Origin: Halictus rubicundus | Lineage: Eukaryota; Arthropoda; Insecta; Hymenoptera; Halictidae | DNA: 64,000 nt | NCBI RefSeq assembly: GCF_050948215.1 | Contig: NW_027488874.1 | Span: 124,001-188,000 of the forward strand | Direction of reading: 5' to 3' | In this document: piece after piece, positions 27,701 through 41,639 of the stretch | Numbering within the stretch: position 1 is the first letter of the stretch | Layout: each line of letters opens with the position of its first letter | The notes under the pieces: model-generated | Seen by the model: the letters and a program-made list of their open reading frames with translations, nothing else | Told to the model about the DNA's origin: nothing | The model's database searches: none | Program-made: the position numbers and the translations under genes

Positions 27701-30700
27701 CCTATCCTATCCTCTATCCTCTCCTATCCTTTATACTAACCAATCCTCTATCCTATCCTCTATCCTATCCTATCCTCTATCCTATCCTATCCTCTATCCT
27801 ATCCTATCCTCTATCCTATCCTATCCTCTATCCTATCCTATCCTCTATCCTATCCTATCCTCTATCCTATCCTATCCTCTATCCTATCCTATCCTCTATC
27901 CTATCCTATCCTCTATCCTATCCTATCCTCTATTGTCTGCTCTATCCTATCCTATCCACTATCCTATTCTATCCTCAATGCTATCCTATTCTCTATCCTC
28001 ACCTATCCTTTATACTATCCAATCCTCTATCCTATCCTATCCTCTATCCTATCATATCCTCCATCGTCTCCTATCCTCTATCCTATCCAATCCCCTATCC
28101 TATCCTCTATCGTCTGCTCTATCCTATCCTATCCACTATCCTATCCTATCCTAAATGCTATCCTATTCTCTATCCTCACCTATCCTTTATACTATCCAAT
28201 CCTCTATCCTATCCTATCCTCTATCCTATCCTATTCTCTATCCTATCCTATCCTCTATAATATCGTATCCTCTATCATATCCTATCCTCTTGCCTATGAT
28301 ATCATCTACCCTATCGTATCCTCTATCCTATCCAATCTCCTACCCTATCCTCTATCCTATCCTATCCTCTATCGTCTGCTCTATCCTATCCTATCCACTA
28401 TCCTATCCTATCCTCAATGCTATCCTATTCTCTATCCTCACCTATCCTTTATACTATCCAATCCTCTATCCTATCCTATCCTCTATCCTATCCTATCCTC
28501 TATCCTATCCTATCCTCCATCCTATCCAATCTTCTATCCTATCCTATCCTCTATCCTATCCTATCCTCTATCCTATCCTATCCTCTATGCTATCCTATCC
28601 TCTATCCTATCCTATCCTCTATCCTATCTTATCCTCTATCCTATCCTATCCTCTATCCTATCCTATCCTCTATCCTATCCTATCCTCTATCCTATCCTAT
28701 CCTCTATCCTATCCTATCCTCTATCCTATCCTATCCTATCCTCTATCCTATCCTATCCTCTATTGTCTGCTCTATCCTATCCTATCCACTATCCTATTCT
28801 ATCCTCAATGCTATCCTATTCTCTATCCTCACCTATCCTTTATACTATCCAATCCTCTATCCTATCCTATCCTCTATCCTATCATATCCTCCATCGTCTC
28901 CTATCCTCTATCCTATCCAATCCCCTATCCTATCCTCGATCCTATTCTATTCTCTATCGTCTGCTCTATCCTATCCTATCCACTATCCTATCGTCTCCTC
29001 AATGCTATCCTATTCTCTATCCTCACCTATCCTTTATACTATCCAATCCTCTATCCTATCCTATCCTCTATCCTATCCTATCCTCCATCGTCTCCTATCC
29101 TCTATCCTATCCAATCCCCTATCCTATCCTCTATCCTATCCTATCCTCTATCCTATCCTATCCTCTATCCTATCCTATCCTCTATCCTATCCTATCCTCT
29201 ATCCTATCCTATCCTCTATCCTATCCTATCCTATCCTCTATCCTATCCTATCCTCTATTGTCTGCTCTATCCTATCCTATCCACTATCCTATTCTATCCT
29301 CAATGCTATCCTATTCTCTATCCTCACCTATCCTTTATACTATCCAATCCTCTATCCTATCCTATCCTCTATCCTATCATATCCTCCATCGTCTCCTATC
29401 CTCTATCCTATCCAATCTCCTACCCTATCCTCTATCCTATCCTATCCTCTATCGTCTGCTCTATCCTATCCTATCCACTATCCTATCCTATCCTCAATGC
29501 TATCCTATTCTCTATCCTCACCTATCCTTTATACTATCCAATCCTCTATCCTAACCTATCCTCTATCCTATCCTATCCTCTTTCCTATCCTATCCTCTAT
29601 CCTATCCTATACTCTATCCTAACCTACCCTCTATCCTATCCTATCCTCTATCCTATCCTATCCTCAACGCTATCCTATCCTCATTCCTATCCTATACTCC
29701 ATTATATCCTATCCGCTATCCTATCATATCCTCTATCCTATCCTCTATCCTATCCTCTATCCTATCCTCTATCCTATCCTCTATCCTATCCTATCCTCTA
29801 TCCTATCCTATCCTCTATCCTATCCTAACCTCTATCCTATCCTATCCTCTATCCTATCCTATCCTCTATCCTATCATATCCTATCCTCTATCCTATCCTA
29901 TCCTCTATCCTATCCTATCCTCTATCCTATCCTATCCTCTATCCTATCCTATCCTCTATCCTATCCTATCCTCTATCCTATCCTATCCTCAATCCTATCC
30001 TATCCTCTATCCTCTCCTATCCTTTATACTAACCAATCCTCTATCCTATCCTTTATCCTATCCTATCCTCTATCCTATCCTATCCTCTATCCTATCCTAT
30101 CCTCTATCCTATCCTATCCTCTATCCTATCCTATCATCTATCCTATCCTATCCTCTATCCTATCCTATCCTCTATCCTATCCTATCCTCTATCCTATCCT
30201 ATCCTCTATCCTAACCTATCCTCTATCCTATCCTATCCTCTATCCTATCCTATCCTCAACGCTATCCTATCCTCATTACTATCCTATACTCCATTATATC
30301 CTATCCGCTATCGTATCATATCCTCTATCCTATAATATCCTCTATCCTATCCAATCCGTTATCCTATCCTCTATCATATCCTCTATCCTATCCTATCCTC
30401 TATCCTATCCTCTATCCTATCCTATCCTCTATCCTCTCCTATCCTTTATACTAACCAATCCTCTATCCTATCCTCTATCCTAACCTATCCTCTATCTTAT
30501 CCTATCCTCTATCCTATCCTATCCTGAACCCTATCCTATCCTCATTCCTATCCTATACTCCATTATATCCTATCCGCTATCCTATCATATCCTCTATCCT
30601 ATCCTCTATCCTATCCTCTATCCTATCCTATCCTCTATCCTATCCTATCCTCTATCCTATCCTAACCTCTATCCTATCCTATCCTCTATCCTATCCTATC

Positions 30701-33477
30701 CTCTATCCTATCCTATCCTATCCTCTATCCTATCCTATCCTCTATCCTATCCTATCCTATCCTCTATCCTATCCTATCCTCTATCCTATCCTATCCTCTA
30801 TCCTATCCTATCCTCTATCCTATCCTATCCTCAATCCTATCCTATCCTCTATCCTCTCCTATCCTTTATACTAACCAATCCTCTATCCTATCCTCTATCC
30901 TATCCTATCCTCTATCCTATCCTATCCTCTATCCTATCCTATCCTCTATCCTATCCTATACTCTATCCTATCCTATCCTCTATCCTATCCTATCCTATCC
31001 TCTATCCTATCCTATCCTCTATCCTATCCTATACTCTATCCTATCCTATCCTCTATCCTATCCTATCCTCTATCCTATCCTATCCTCCATCCTATCCAAT
31101 CTTCTATCCTATCCTATCCTCTATCCTATCCTATCTTCTATCCTATCCTATCCTCTATCCTATCCTATCCTCTATCCTATCCTACCCTATCCTCTATCCT
31201 ATCCTATCCTCTATTGTCTGCTCTATCCTATCCTATCCACTATCCTATTCTATCCTCAATGCTATCCTATTCTCTATCCTCACCTATCCTTTATACTATC
31301 CAATCCTCTATCCTATCCTATCCTCTATCCTATCATATCCTCCATCGTCTCCTATCCTCTATCCTATCCAATCCCCTATCCTATCCTCGATCCTATCCTA
31401 TTCTCTATCGTCTGCTCTATCCTATCCTATCCACTATCCTATCGTCTCCTCAATGCTATCCTATTCTCTATCCTCACCTATCCTTTATACTATCCAATCC
31501 TCTATCCTATCCTATCCTCTATCCTATCCTATCCTCCATCGTCTCCAATCCTCTATCCTATCCAATCCCCTATCCTATCCTCTATCCTATCCTATCCTCA
31601 ATCCTATCCTATCCTCTATAATATCGTATCCTCTATCATATCCTATCCTCTTGCCTATGATATCATCTACCCTATCGTATCCTCTATCCTATCCAATCTC
31701 CTACCCTATCCTCTATCCTATCCTATCCTCTATCGTCTGCTCTATCCTATCCTATCCACTATCCTATCCTATCCTCAATGCTATCCTATTCTCTATCCTC
31801 ACCTATCCTTTATACTATCCAATCCTCTATCCTAACCTATCCTCTATCCTATCCTATCCTCTTTCCTATCCTATCCTCTATCCTATCCTATACTCTATCC
31901 TAACCTACCCTCTATCCTATCCTATCCTCTATCCTATCCTATCCTCAACGCTATCCTATCCTCATTCCTATCCTATACTCCATTATATCCTATCCGCTAT
32001 CTTATCATATCCTCTATCCTATAATATCCTCTATCCTATCCAATCCTCTATCCTATCCTCTATCCTATCATCTATCCTATCCTATCCTCTATCCTATCCT
32101 CTATCCTATCCTATCATCTATCCTATCCTATCCTCTATCCTATCCTATCCTGTATCCTATCCTATCCTCTAGCCTAACCTATCCTCTATCCTATCCTATC
32201 CTCTATCCTATCCTATCCTCAACGCTATCCTATCCTCATTACTATCCTATACTCCATTATATCCTATCCGCTATCGTATCATATCCTCTATCCTATAATA
32301 TCCTCTATCCTATCCAATCCGCTATCCTATCCTCTATCATATCCTCTATCCTATCCTATCCTCTATCCTATCCTCTATCCTATCCTATACTCTATCCTAA
32401 CCTACCCTCTATCTTATCATATCCTCTATCCTATCCTATCCTGAACCCTATCCTATCCTCATTCCTATCCTATACTCCATTATATCCTATCCGCTATCCT
32501 ATCATATCCTCTATCCTATCCTCTATCCTATCCTCTATCCTATCCTCTATCCTATCCTATCCTCTATCCTATCCTATCCTCTATCCTATCTTATCCTCTA
32601 TCCTATCCTATCCTCTATCCTATCCTCTATCCTATCCTATCCTCTATCCTATCCTATCCTCTGTCCTATCCTATCCTCTATCCTATCCTATCCTCTATCC
32701 TATCCTATCCTCTATCCTATCCTATTCTCTATCCTATCCTATCCTCAATCCTATCCTATCCTCTATCCTCTCCTATCCTTTATACTAACCAATCCTCTAT
32801 CCTATCCTCTATCCTATCCTATCCTCTATCCTATCCTATCCTCTATCCTATCCTATCCTCTATCCTATCCTATCCTCTATCCTATCCTAACCTCTATCCT
32901 ATCCTATCCTCTATCCTATCCTATCCTCCATCCTATCCAATCTTCTATCCTATCCTATCCTCTATCCTATCCTATCCTCTATCCTATCCTATCCTCTACG
33001 CTATCCTATCCTCTATCCTATCCTATCCTCTATCCTATCCTATCATCTATCCTATCATATCCTCTATCTTATCCTATCCTCTATCCTATCTTATCCTCTA
33101 TCCTATCCTATCCTATCCTCTATCCTATCCTATCCTATCCTCTATCCTATCCTATCCTCTATTGTCTGCTCTATCCTATCCTATCCACTATCCTATTCTA
33201 TCCTCAATGCTATCCTATTCTCTATCCTCACCTATCCTTTATACTATCCAATCCTCTATCCTATCCTATCCTCGATCCTATCCTATCCTCTATCGTCTGC
33301 TCTATCCTATCCTATCCACTATCCTATCCTCTCCTCAATGCTATCCTATTCTCTATCCTCACCTATCCTCTATCCTATCCTATCCTCTATCCTATCCTCT
33401 ATCCTATCCTATCCTCTATCCTCTCCTATCCTTTATACTAACCAATCCTCTATCCTATCCTCTATCCTTTCCTATCC
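24708..33477. repeat. Satellite sub-region rich in GTCTGC modules
   Basis: Modules related to the one at 13,522 continue here in altered order. GTCTGC blocks start near 25,016, 25,340, 26,838, 27,032, 27,935, 28,110, 28,376, 28,767, 28,968, 29,268, 29,457, 31,217, 31,410, 31,736, 33,166 and 33,296. Blocks with CATTATATCC lie near 25,550, 25,825, 26,150, 29,660, 30,255, 30,520, 31,945, 32,220 and 32,440. No other features seen. Confidence 0.8.
26215..26285. repeat. Run of 12-bp units (5+7)
   Basis: Here the second pentamer is missing, so TATCCTATCCTC repeats with a 12-bp period about six times in a row. A similar run lies at about 29,728-29,790. These are the clearest places where the array switches from the 17-bp to the 12-bp unit. 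Confidence 0.85.
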
Positions 33478-34250
33478 TCTATCCTCTCCTATCCTCTATC
33501 CTATCCTATCCTCTATCCTATCCTATCCTATCCTCTATCCTGTCCTATCCTCTATAAAATCGTATCCTCTATCATATCCTATCCTCTTTCCTAACCTATC
33601 CTCTATCCTATCCTATTCTCTATCCTATCCTATCCTCTATAATATCGTATCCTCTATCATATCCTATCCTCTTGCCTATGATATCATCTACCCTATCGTA
33701 TCCTCTTTCCTATCCAATCTCCTACCCTATCCTCTATCCTATCCTATCCTCTATCGTCTGCTCTATCCTATCCTATCCACTATCCTATCCTATCCTCAAT
33801 GCTATCCCATTCTCTATCCTCACCTATCCTTTATACTATCCAATCCTCTATCCTAACCTATCCTCTATCCTATCCTATCCTCTTTCCTCTCCTATCCTCT
33901 ATCCTATCCTATCCTCTATCCTAACCTACCCTCTATCCTATCCTATCCTCAACGCTATCCTATCCGCATTCCTATCCTATACTCCATTATATCCTATCCG
34001 CTATCCTATCATATCCTCTATCCTATAATATCCTCTATAATATCCAATCCTCTATCCTATCCTCTATCCTATCCTCTATCCTATCCTATCCTCTATCCTA
34101 TCCTCTATCCTATCCTATCATCTATCCTATCCTATCCTCTATCCTATCCTATCCTCTATCCTATCCTATCCTCTATCCTATCCTATCCTCTGTCCTAACC
34201 TATCCTCTATCCTATCCTATCCTCTGTCCTATCCTATCCTCAACGCTATC
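33478..34250. repeat. Distant copy of 11,151-11,923
   Basis: The stretch matches 11,151-11,923 at an offset of 22,327 bp over about 770 bp with only scattered differences. Both share rare variants not found in neighbouring units: CTATCCCATTCTC in the GTCTGC block and CCGCATTCC in the block that follows. This is a dispersed rather than adjacent duplicate. Confidence 0.8.
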
Positions 34251-34699
34251 CTATCCTCTATCCTATCCTATCCTCTATCCTATCCTATCCTCAATCCTAT
34301 CCTGTCCTGTATCCTCTCCTATCCTTTATACTAACCAATCCTCTATCCTATCCTCTATCCTATCCTATCGTCCATCGTCTCCTATCCTCTATCCTATCCA
34401 ATCCCCTACCCTATCCTCTATCCTATCCTATCCTCTATCCTATCCAATCCTACATCCTATCCTATCCTCCATCGTCTCCTATCCTCTATCCTATCCAATC
34501 CCCTATCCTATCCTCTATCCTATCCTATCCTCTATCCTATAATATCATCTATCCTATCCAATCTCTATCGTCTCCTGCTCTCTATCCTATCCAATCCTAC
34601 ATCCTATCCTATCCCCCATCGTCTCCTATCCTCTATCCTATCCAATCCCCTATCCTATCCTCTATCCTATCCTATCCTCTATCCTATCCTATTCTCTAT

Positions 34700-34997
34700 C
34701 ATATCCTATCCTCTATCCTATCCTATCCTCTATCGTCTCCTATCCTCTATCCTATCCAATCCCCTATCCAATCCTCTATCCTATCGTATCCTGTATAATA
34801 TCGTATCCTCTATCATATTCTATCCTCTATCCTATAATATCATCTATCCTATCCTATCCTCTATCCTATCCTATCCTCTATCCTATCTAATCCTACATCC
34901 TATCCTATCCGCTTTGATATCCTATCCTGTATCCTATCCTATCCTATCCGCTTTGCTATCCTATCCTCTATCCTATCATATCCTCTCTCCTATCCTA
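34700..34997. repeat. Copy of 47,035-47,332 with GCTTTG variants
   Basis: GCTTTG occurs at 34,911 and 34,950 here and at 47,246 and 47,285 in the partner, a constant offset of 12,335 bp. The preceding GTATCCTGTATAATATCG at 34,786 and 47,121 has the same offset. About 300 bp are shared. Confidence 0.75.
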
Positions 34998-35902
34998 TTC
35001 TCTATAATATCGTTTCCTCTATCATATCCTATCCTCTATCCTATCCTATCCTCTATCCTATCCTATCCTCTATCCTATCCTATCCTCTATCCTATCCTAT
35101 CCTCAATCCTATCCTATCCTCTATCCAATCCTATCCTCTATCCTATCCTATCCTCTATCCTATCCTATCCTCTATCCTATCCTATCCTCTATCCTATCCT
35201 ATCCTCTATCCTATCCTATCCTCTATCCTATCCTATTCTCTATCCTATCCTATCCTCTATCCTATCCTATCCTCTATCCTATCCTATATCCTATCCTATC
35301 CTCTATCCCATCCTATCCTCTATCCTATCATATCCTCTATCCTATCCTATCCTCTATCCTATCCTATCCTATCCTCTATCCTATCCTATCCTCTATCCTA
35401 TCCTATCCTCTATCCTATCCTATCCTCTATCCTATCCTATCCTCTATCCTATCCTATCCTCAATCCTATCCTATCCTCTATCCTATCCTATTCTCTATCC
35501 TATCCTATCCTCTATCCTATCCTATCCTCTATCCTATCCTATCCTCTATCCTATCCTATCCTCTATCCTATCCTATCCTCTATCCTATCCTATCCTCTAT
35601 CCTATCCTATCCTCTATCATATCCTATCCTCTTGCCTATAATATCATCTACCCTATCCTATCCTCTATCCTATCCAATCCCCTACCCTATCCTCTATCCT
35701 ATCCTATCCTCTATCGTCTGCTCTATCCTATCCTATCCACTATCCTATCCTATCCGCAATGCTATCCTATTCTCTATCCTCACCTATCCTTTATAGTATC
35801 CAATCCTCTACCCTATCCTATCCTCTATCCTATACTATCCTCCATCGTCTCCTATCCTCTATCCTATCCAATCCCCTATCCTATCCTCTATCCTGTCGTA
35901 TC

Positions 35903-36056
35903 CTCTATAATATCGTATCCTCTATCATATCCTATCCTCTTTCCTATAATATCATCTATCCTATCCAATCTCTATCGTCTCCTTTCCTCTATCCTATCCA
36001 ATCCCCTATCTTATCTTCTATCGTCTCCTGTCCTCTATCCTATCCAATCCCCTATC
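35903..36056. repeat. Landmark block of the kind hit by the retrotransposon (empty paralog)
   Basis: This block begins CTCTATAATATCG and continues through ATCATATCC, CTCTTTCC, TATAATATCATC and ATCTTATCTTC. Its first part matches the left flank of the retrotransposon and its second part the right flank, so it represents the target without the insertion. Further copies lie at about 150-320, 5,130-5,290, 40,810-40,970, 42,190-42,350 and 43,497-43,650. Confidence 0.8.
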
Positions 36057-36091
36057 CTATCCTCTATCCTATCCTATCCTCTATCCTATCC

Positions 36092-36146
36092 TACCCTCAA
36101 TCCTATCCTATCCTATGCTCTATCCTATTCTATACTCTATCCTATC
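36092..36146. repeat. Landmark block with TATGCTCTATCC
   Basis: The block reads from TACCCTCAATCC through TATGCTC to TATTCTATACTC. It usually follows the landmark block at 35,903-36,056, here and near 340, 1,850, 2,060, 3,105, 41,000, 42,380, 43,690 and 53,750. Confidence 0.75.
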
Positions 36147-36439
36147 CTATCCTCTATCCTATCCTATCCTCTATCGTATCCTATCCTCTATCCTAACCTA
36201 TCCTCTATCCTATCCTATCCTCTATCCTATCCTATCCTCTATCCTATCCTATCCTCTATCCTAACCTATCCTCTATCCTATCCTATCCTCAACGCTATCC
36301 TATCCTCATAACTATCCTATACTCCATTATATCCTATCCGCTATCGTATCATATCCTCTATCCTATCCTCTATCCTATCCTATCCTCTATCCTCTCCTAT
36401 CCTTTATACTAACCAATTCTCTATCCTATCCTCTATCCT

Positions 36440-36830
36440 ATCCTATCCTCTATCCTATCCTATCCTCTATCCTATCCTATCCTCTATCCTATCCTCTATC
36501 CTCTATCCTATCCTATCCTCTATCCTATCCTATCCTCTATCCTATCCTATCCTCTATCCTATCCTATCCTCTATCCTATCCTATCCTCTATCCTATCCTA
36601 TCCTCTATCCTATCCTATCCTCTATCCTATCCTATCATCTATCCTATCCTATCCTCTATCCTATCCTATCCTCTATCCTATCCTATCCTCTATCCTATCC
36701 TATCCTCTATCCTATCCTATCCTCTATCCTATCCTATCCTCTACCCTATCCTATCCTCTATCCTATCCTATCCTCTATCCTATCCTATCCTCTATCCTAT
36801 CCTATCCTCTATCCTATCCTATCCTATCCT
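36440..36830. repeat. Nearly pure 17-bp unit tract
   Basis: Consecutive TATCCTATCCTATCCTC units run with very few substitutions and without landmark blocks. One of the longest homogeneous stretches in the left array. Confidence 0.8.
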
Positions 36831-36895
36831 CTACCCTAACCTATCCTCTATCTTATCCAATCCTCTATCCTATCCTATCCTCTATCCTATCCTAT

Positions 36896-36950
36896 CCTCC
36901 ATCGTCTCCTATCCTCTATCATATCCAATCCCCTATCCTATCCTCGATCC
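36896..36950. repeat. Landmark block with CCATCGTCTCC
   Basis: The block reads CCTCCATCGTCTCC, then CCAATCCCCTATCC and TCGATCC. Many copies occur, for example near 1,630, 5,037, 6,828, 13,768, 13,970, 20,222, 23,096, 31,345, 37,565, 38,158, 41,675, 42,943, 44,473 and 48,287. Copies mostly lie just before or after a GTCTGC block. Confidence 0.75.
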
Positions 36951-37384
36951 TATCCTATCCTCTATCGTCTGCTCTATCCTATCCTACCCACTATCCTATC
37001 CTATCCTCAATGCTATCCTATTCTCTAACCTCACCTATCCTTTATACTATCCAACCCTCTATCCTATCCTATCCTCTATCATATCCTTTCCTCCATCGTC
37101 TCCTATCCTCTATCCTATCCAATCCTCTATCCTATCCTCTATCCTATCCTATCCTCTATCCTATCCAATCCCCTATCCTATCCTCTATCCTATCCTATCC
37201 TCTATCCTATCCAATCCCCTATCTTATCTTATATCGTCTCCTGTCCTCTATCCTATCCAATCCTCTATCCTATCCTCTATCCTATCCTATCCTCTATCCT
37301 ATCCTATACTCTATCCTATCCTATCCTCTATCCTATCCTATCCTCTATCCTATCCTATCCTCTATCCTATCCTATCCTCTATCC

Positions 37385-39650
37385 TAACCTATCCTCTATC
37401 CTATCCTATCCTCTATCCTATCCTATCCTCAACGCTATCCTATCCTCATTACTATCGTATACTCCATTATATCCTATCCGCTATCGTATCATATCCTCTA
37501 TCCTAACCTATCCTCTATCTTATCCAATCCTCTATCCTATCCTATCCTCTATCCTATCCTGTCTTCCATCGTCTCCTATCCTCTATCCTATCCAATCCCC
37601 TATCCTATCCTCGATCCTATCCTATCCTCTATCGTCTGCTCTATCCTATCCTATCCACTATCCTATCCTATCCACAATGCTATCCTCTTCTCTATCCTCA
37701 CCTATCCTTTATACTATCCAATCCTCTATCCTAACCTATCCTCTATCCTATCCTATCCTCTTTCCTATCCTATCCTCTATCCTATCCTATCCTCTATCCT
37801 AACCTACCCTCTACGCTATCCTATCCTCATTACTATCGTATACTCCATTATATCCTATCCGCTATCGTATCATATCCTCTATCCTAACCTATCCTCTATC
37901 TTATCCAATCCTCTATCCTATCCTATCCTCTATCCTATCCTGTCCTCCATCGTCTCAAATCCTCTATCCTATCCAATCCCCTATCCTATCCTCGATCCTA
38001 TCCTATCCTCTATCGTCTGCTCTATCCTATCCTATCCACTATCCTATCCTATCCACAATGCTATCCTATTCTCTATCCTCACCTATCCTTTATACTATCC
38101 AATCCTCTATCCTAACCTATCCTCTATCCTATCCTATCCTACATCCTATCCTATCCTCCATCGTCTCCAATCCTCTATCCTATCCAATCCCCTATCCTAT
38201 CCTCTATCCTATCCTATCCTCTATCCTATCCTATCCTCTATCCTATCCTATCCTCTATCCGATCCTATCCTCTATCCTATCCTATCCTCTATAATATCGT
38301 ATCCTATATCATATTCTATCCTCTTGCCTGTAATATCATCTATCCTATCCTATTCTCTATCCTATCCTATCCTCTATCCTATATTATCCTCTATCGTCTC
38401 CTGTCCTCTATCCTATCCAATCCCCTACCCTATCCTGTATCCTATCCTATCCTCTATTCTATCCAATCCTACATCCTATCCTATCCTCCATCGTCTCCAA
38501 TCCTCTATCCTATCCAATCCCCTATCCTATCCTCTATCCTATCCTATCCTCTATCCTATCCTATCCTCTATCCTATCCTATCCTCTATCCTATCCTATCC
38601 TCTATCCGATCCTATCCTCTATCCTATCCTATCCTCTATAATATCGTATCCTATATCATATTCTATCCTCTTGCCTGTAATATCATCTATCCTATCCTAT
38701 TCTCTATCCTATCCTATCCTCTATCCTATATTATCCTCTATCGTCTCCTGTCCTCTATCCTATCCAATCCCCTATCCTATCCTCTGTCCTATCCTATCCG
38801 ATACTCTATCCTATCCTATCCACTATCCTATCCTATCCTCAATGCTATCCTATTCTCTATCCTCACCTATCCTTTATACTATCCAATCCTCTATCCTAAC
38901 CTATCCTCTATCCTATCCTATCCTCTTTCCTATCCTATCCTCTATCCTATCCTCTATCCTATCCTATCCTCTATCCTATCCTATCCTCTATCCTATCCTA
39001 TCGTATCCTCTATCCTATCCTATCCTCTATCCTATCCTATCCTCTATCCTATCCTATCCTCTATCCTATCCTATCCTCTATAATATCGTATCCTCTATCA
39101 TATCCTATCCTCTTGCCTATAATATCATCTATCCTATCCTATTCTCTATCCTATCCTATCCTCTATCCTATCCTATCCTCTATCGTCTCCTATCCTCTAT
39201 CCTATCCAATCCCCTATCCAATCCTCTATCCTATCGTATCCTGTATAATATCGTATCCTCTATCCTATCCTATCCTCTATCCGATCCTATCCTCTATCCT
39301 ATCCTATCCTCTATAATATCGTATCCTATATCATATTCTATCCTCTTGCCTGTAATATCATCTATCCTATCCTATTCTCTATCCTATCCTATCCTCTATC
39401 CTATATTATCCTCTATCGTCTCCTGTCCTCTATCCTATCCAATCCCCTATCCTATCCTCTGTCCTATCCTATCCGATACTCTATCCTATCCTATTCTCTA
39501 TAATATCGTATCCTCTATCGTATCCTATCCTCTTTCCTATAATATCATCTATCCTATCCTATCGTCTATCCTATCCTATCCTATCCTCTATCCTATCCTA
39601 TCCTATCCTCTATCCTATCCTATCCTCTATCCTATCCTATCCTCTATCCT
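37385..39650. repeat. Segment duplicated at 44,299-45,819 and in part at 45,785-46,655
   Basis: The segment aligns with 44,299-45,819, but the offset steps from 6,914 to 6,533 to 6,186 to 6,169 bp, so this copy carries local expansions of 381, 347 and 17 bp. The 347-bp step is the distance between two GCCTGTAATATC motifs here (38,326 and 38,673). The first 870 bp (37,385-38,255) also match 45,785-46,655 at an offset of exactly 8,400 bp with about six or seven differences. Confidence 0.82.
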
Positions 39651-41639
39651 ATCCTATCCTCTATCCTATCCTATCCTCTATCCTATCCTATCCTCTATCC
39701 TATCCTATCCTCTATCCTATCCTATCCTCTATCCTATCCTATCCTCTATCCTATCCTATTCTCTACACTATCCTAACCTCTATCCTATCCTATCCTCAAC
39801 CCTATCCTATCCTCATTCCTATCCTATACTCCATTATATCCTATCCTCTATCCTATCCCATCCTCTATCCTATCCTATCCTCTATCCTATCCTATCCTCT
39901 ATCCTATCCTATCCTCTATTCTATCCTATCCTCTATCCTATCCTATCCTCTATCCTATCCTATCCTCTATCCTATCCTATCCTCTATCCTAACATATCCT
40001 CTATCCTATCCTATCCTCTATCCTATGCTATCCTGAACCCTATCCTATCCTCATTCCTATCCTATACTCCATTATATCCTATCCGCTATCCTATCATATC
40101 CTCTATCCTATCCAATCCTCTATCCTATCCTCTATCCTATCCTATCCTCAACCCTATCCTATCCTCATTCCTATCCTATACTCCATTATATCCATCCGCT
40201 ATCCTATCGTATCCTCTATCCTATAATATCGTATCCTCTATCCTATCCTATCGTATCCTCTATCCTATCCTATCGTATCCTCTATCCTATCCTATCCTCT
40301 ATCCTATCCTATCCTCTATCCTATCCTATCCTCTATCCTATCCTATCCTCTATCCTATCCTATCCTCTATCCTATCCTATCCTCTATCCTATCCTATCCT
40401 CTATCCTATCCTATCCTCTATCCTATCCTATCCTCTATCCTATCCTATCCTCTATCCTATCCTATCCTCTATAATATCGTATCCTCTATCATATCCTATC
40501 CTCTTGCCTATAATATCATCTACCCTATCCTATCCTCTATCCTATCCAATCCCCTACCCTATCCTCTATCCTATCCTATCCTCTATCGTCTGCTCTATCC
40601 TATCCTATCCACTATCCTATCCTATCCTCAATGCTATCCTATTCTCTATCCTCACCTATCCTTTATAGTATCCAATCATCTATCCTATCCTATCCTCTAT
40701 CCTATCCTATCCTCCATCGTCTCCTATGATCTATCCTATCCAATCCCCTATCCTATCCTCTATCCTATCCTATCCTCTATCCTATCCTATCCTCTACCCT
40801 GTCCTATCCTCTATAATATCGTATCCTCTATCATATCCTATCCTCTCTCCTATAATATCATCTATCCTATCCAATCTCTATCGTCTCCTTTCCTCTATCC
40901 TATCCAATCCCCTATCTTATCTTCTATCGTCTCCTGTCCTCTATCCTATCCAACCCCCTATCCTATCCTCTATCCTATCCTATCCTCTATCCTATCCTAC
41001 CCTCAATCCTATCCTATCCTATGCTCTATCCTATTCTATACTCTATCCTATCCTATCCTCTATCCTATCCTATCCTCTATCGTATCCTATCCTCTATCCT
41101 AACCTATCCTCTATCCTATCCTATCCTCTATCCTATCCTATCCTCTATCCTATCCTATCCTCTATCCTAACCTATCCTCTATCCTATCCTATCCTCAACG
41201 CTATCCTATCCTCATTACTATCCTATACTCCATTATATCCTATCCGCTATCGTATCATATCCTCTATCCTATAATATCCTCTATCCTATCCAATCCTCAA
41301 CGCTATCCTATCCTCATTACTATCCTATACTCCATTATATCTTATCCGCTATCCTCTCATATCCTCTATCCTATAATATCCTCTATCCTATCCAATCCTC
41401 TATCCTATCCTCTATCCTATCCTATCCTCTATCCTATCCTATCCTCTATCCTATCCTATCCTCTATCCTATCCTATCCTCTATCCTATCCTATCCTCTAT
41501 ACTATCCTATCCTCTATCCTATCCTATCCTCTATCCTATCCTATCCTCTATCCTATCCTATCCTCTATCCTATCCTATCCTATCCTCTATCCTATCCTAT
41601 CCTATCCTCTATCCTAACCTATCCTCTATCTTATCCAAT

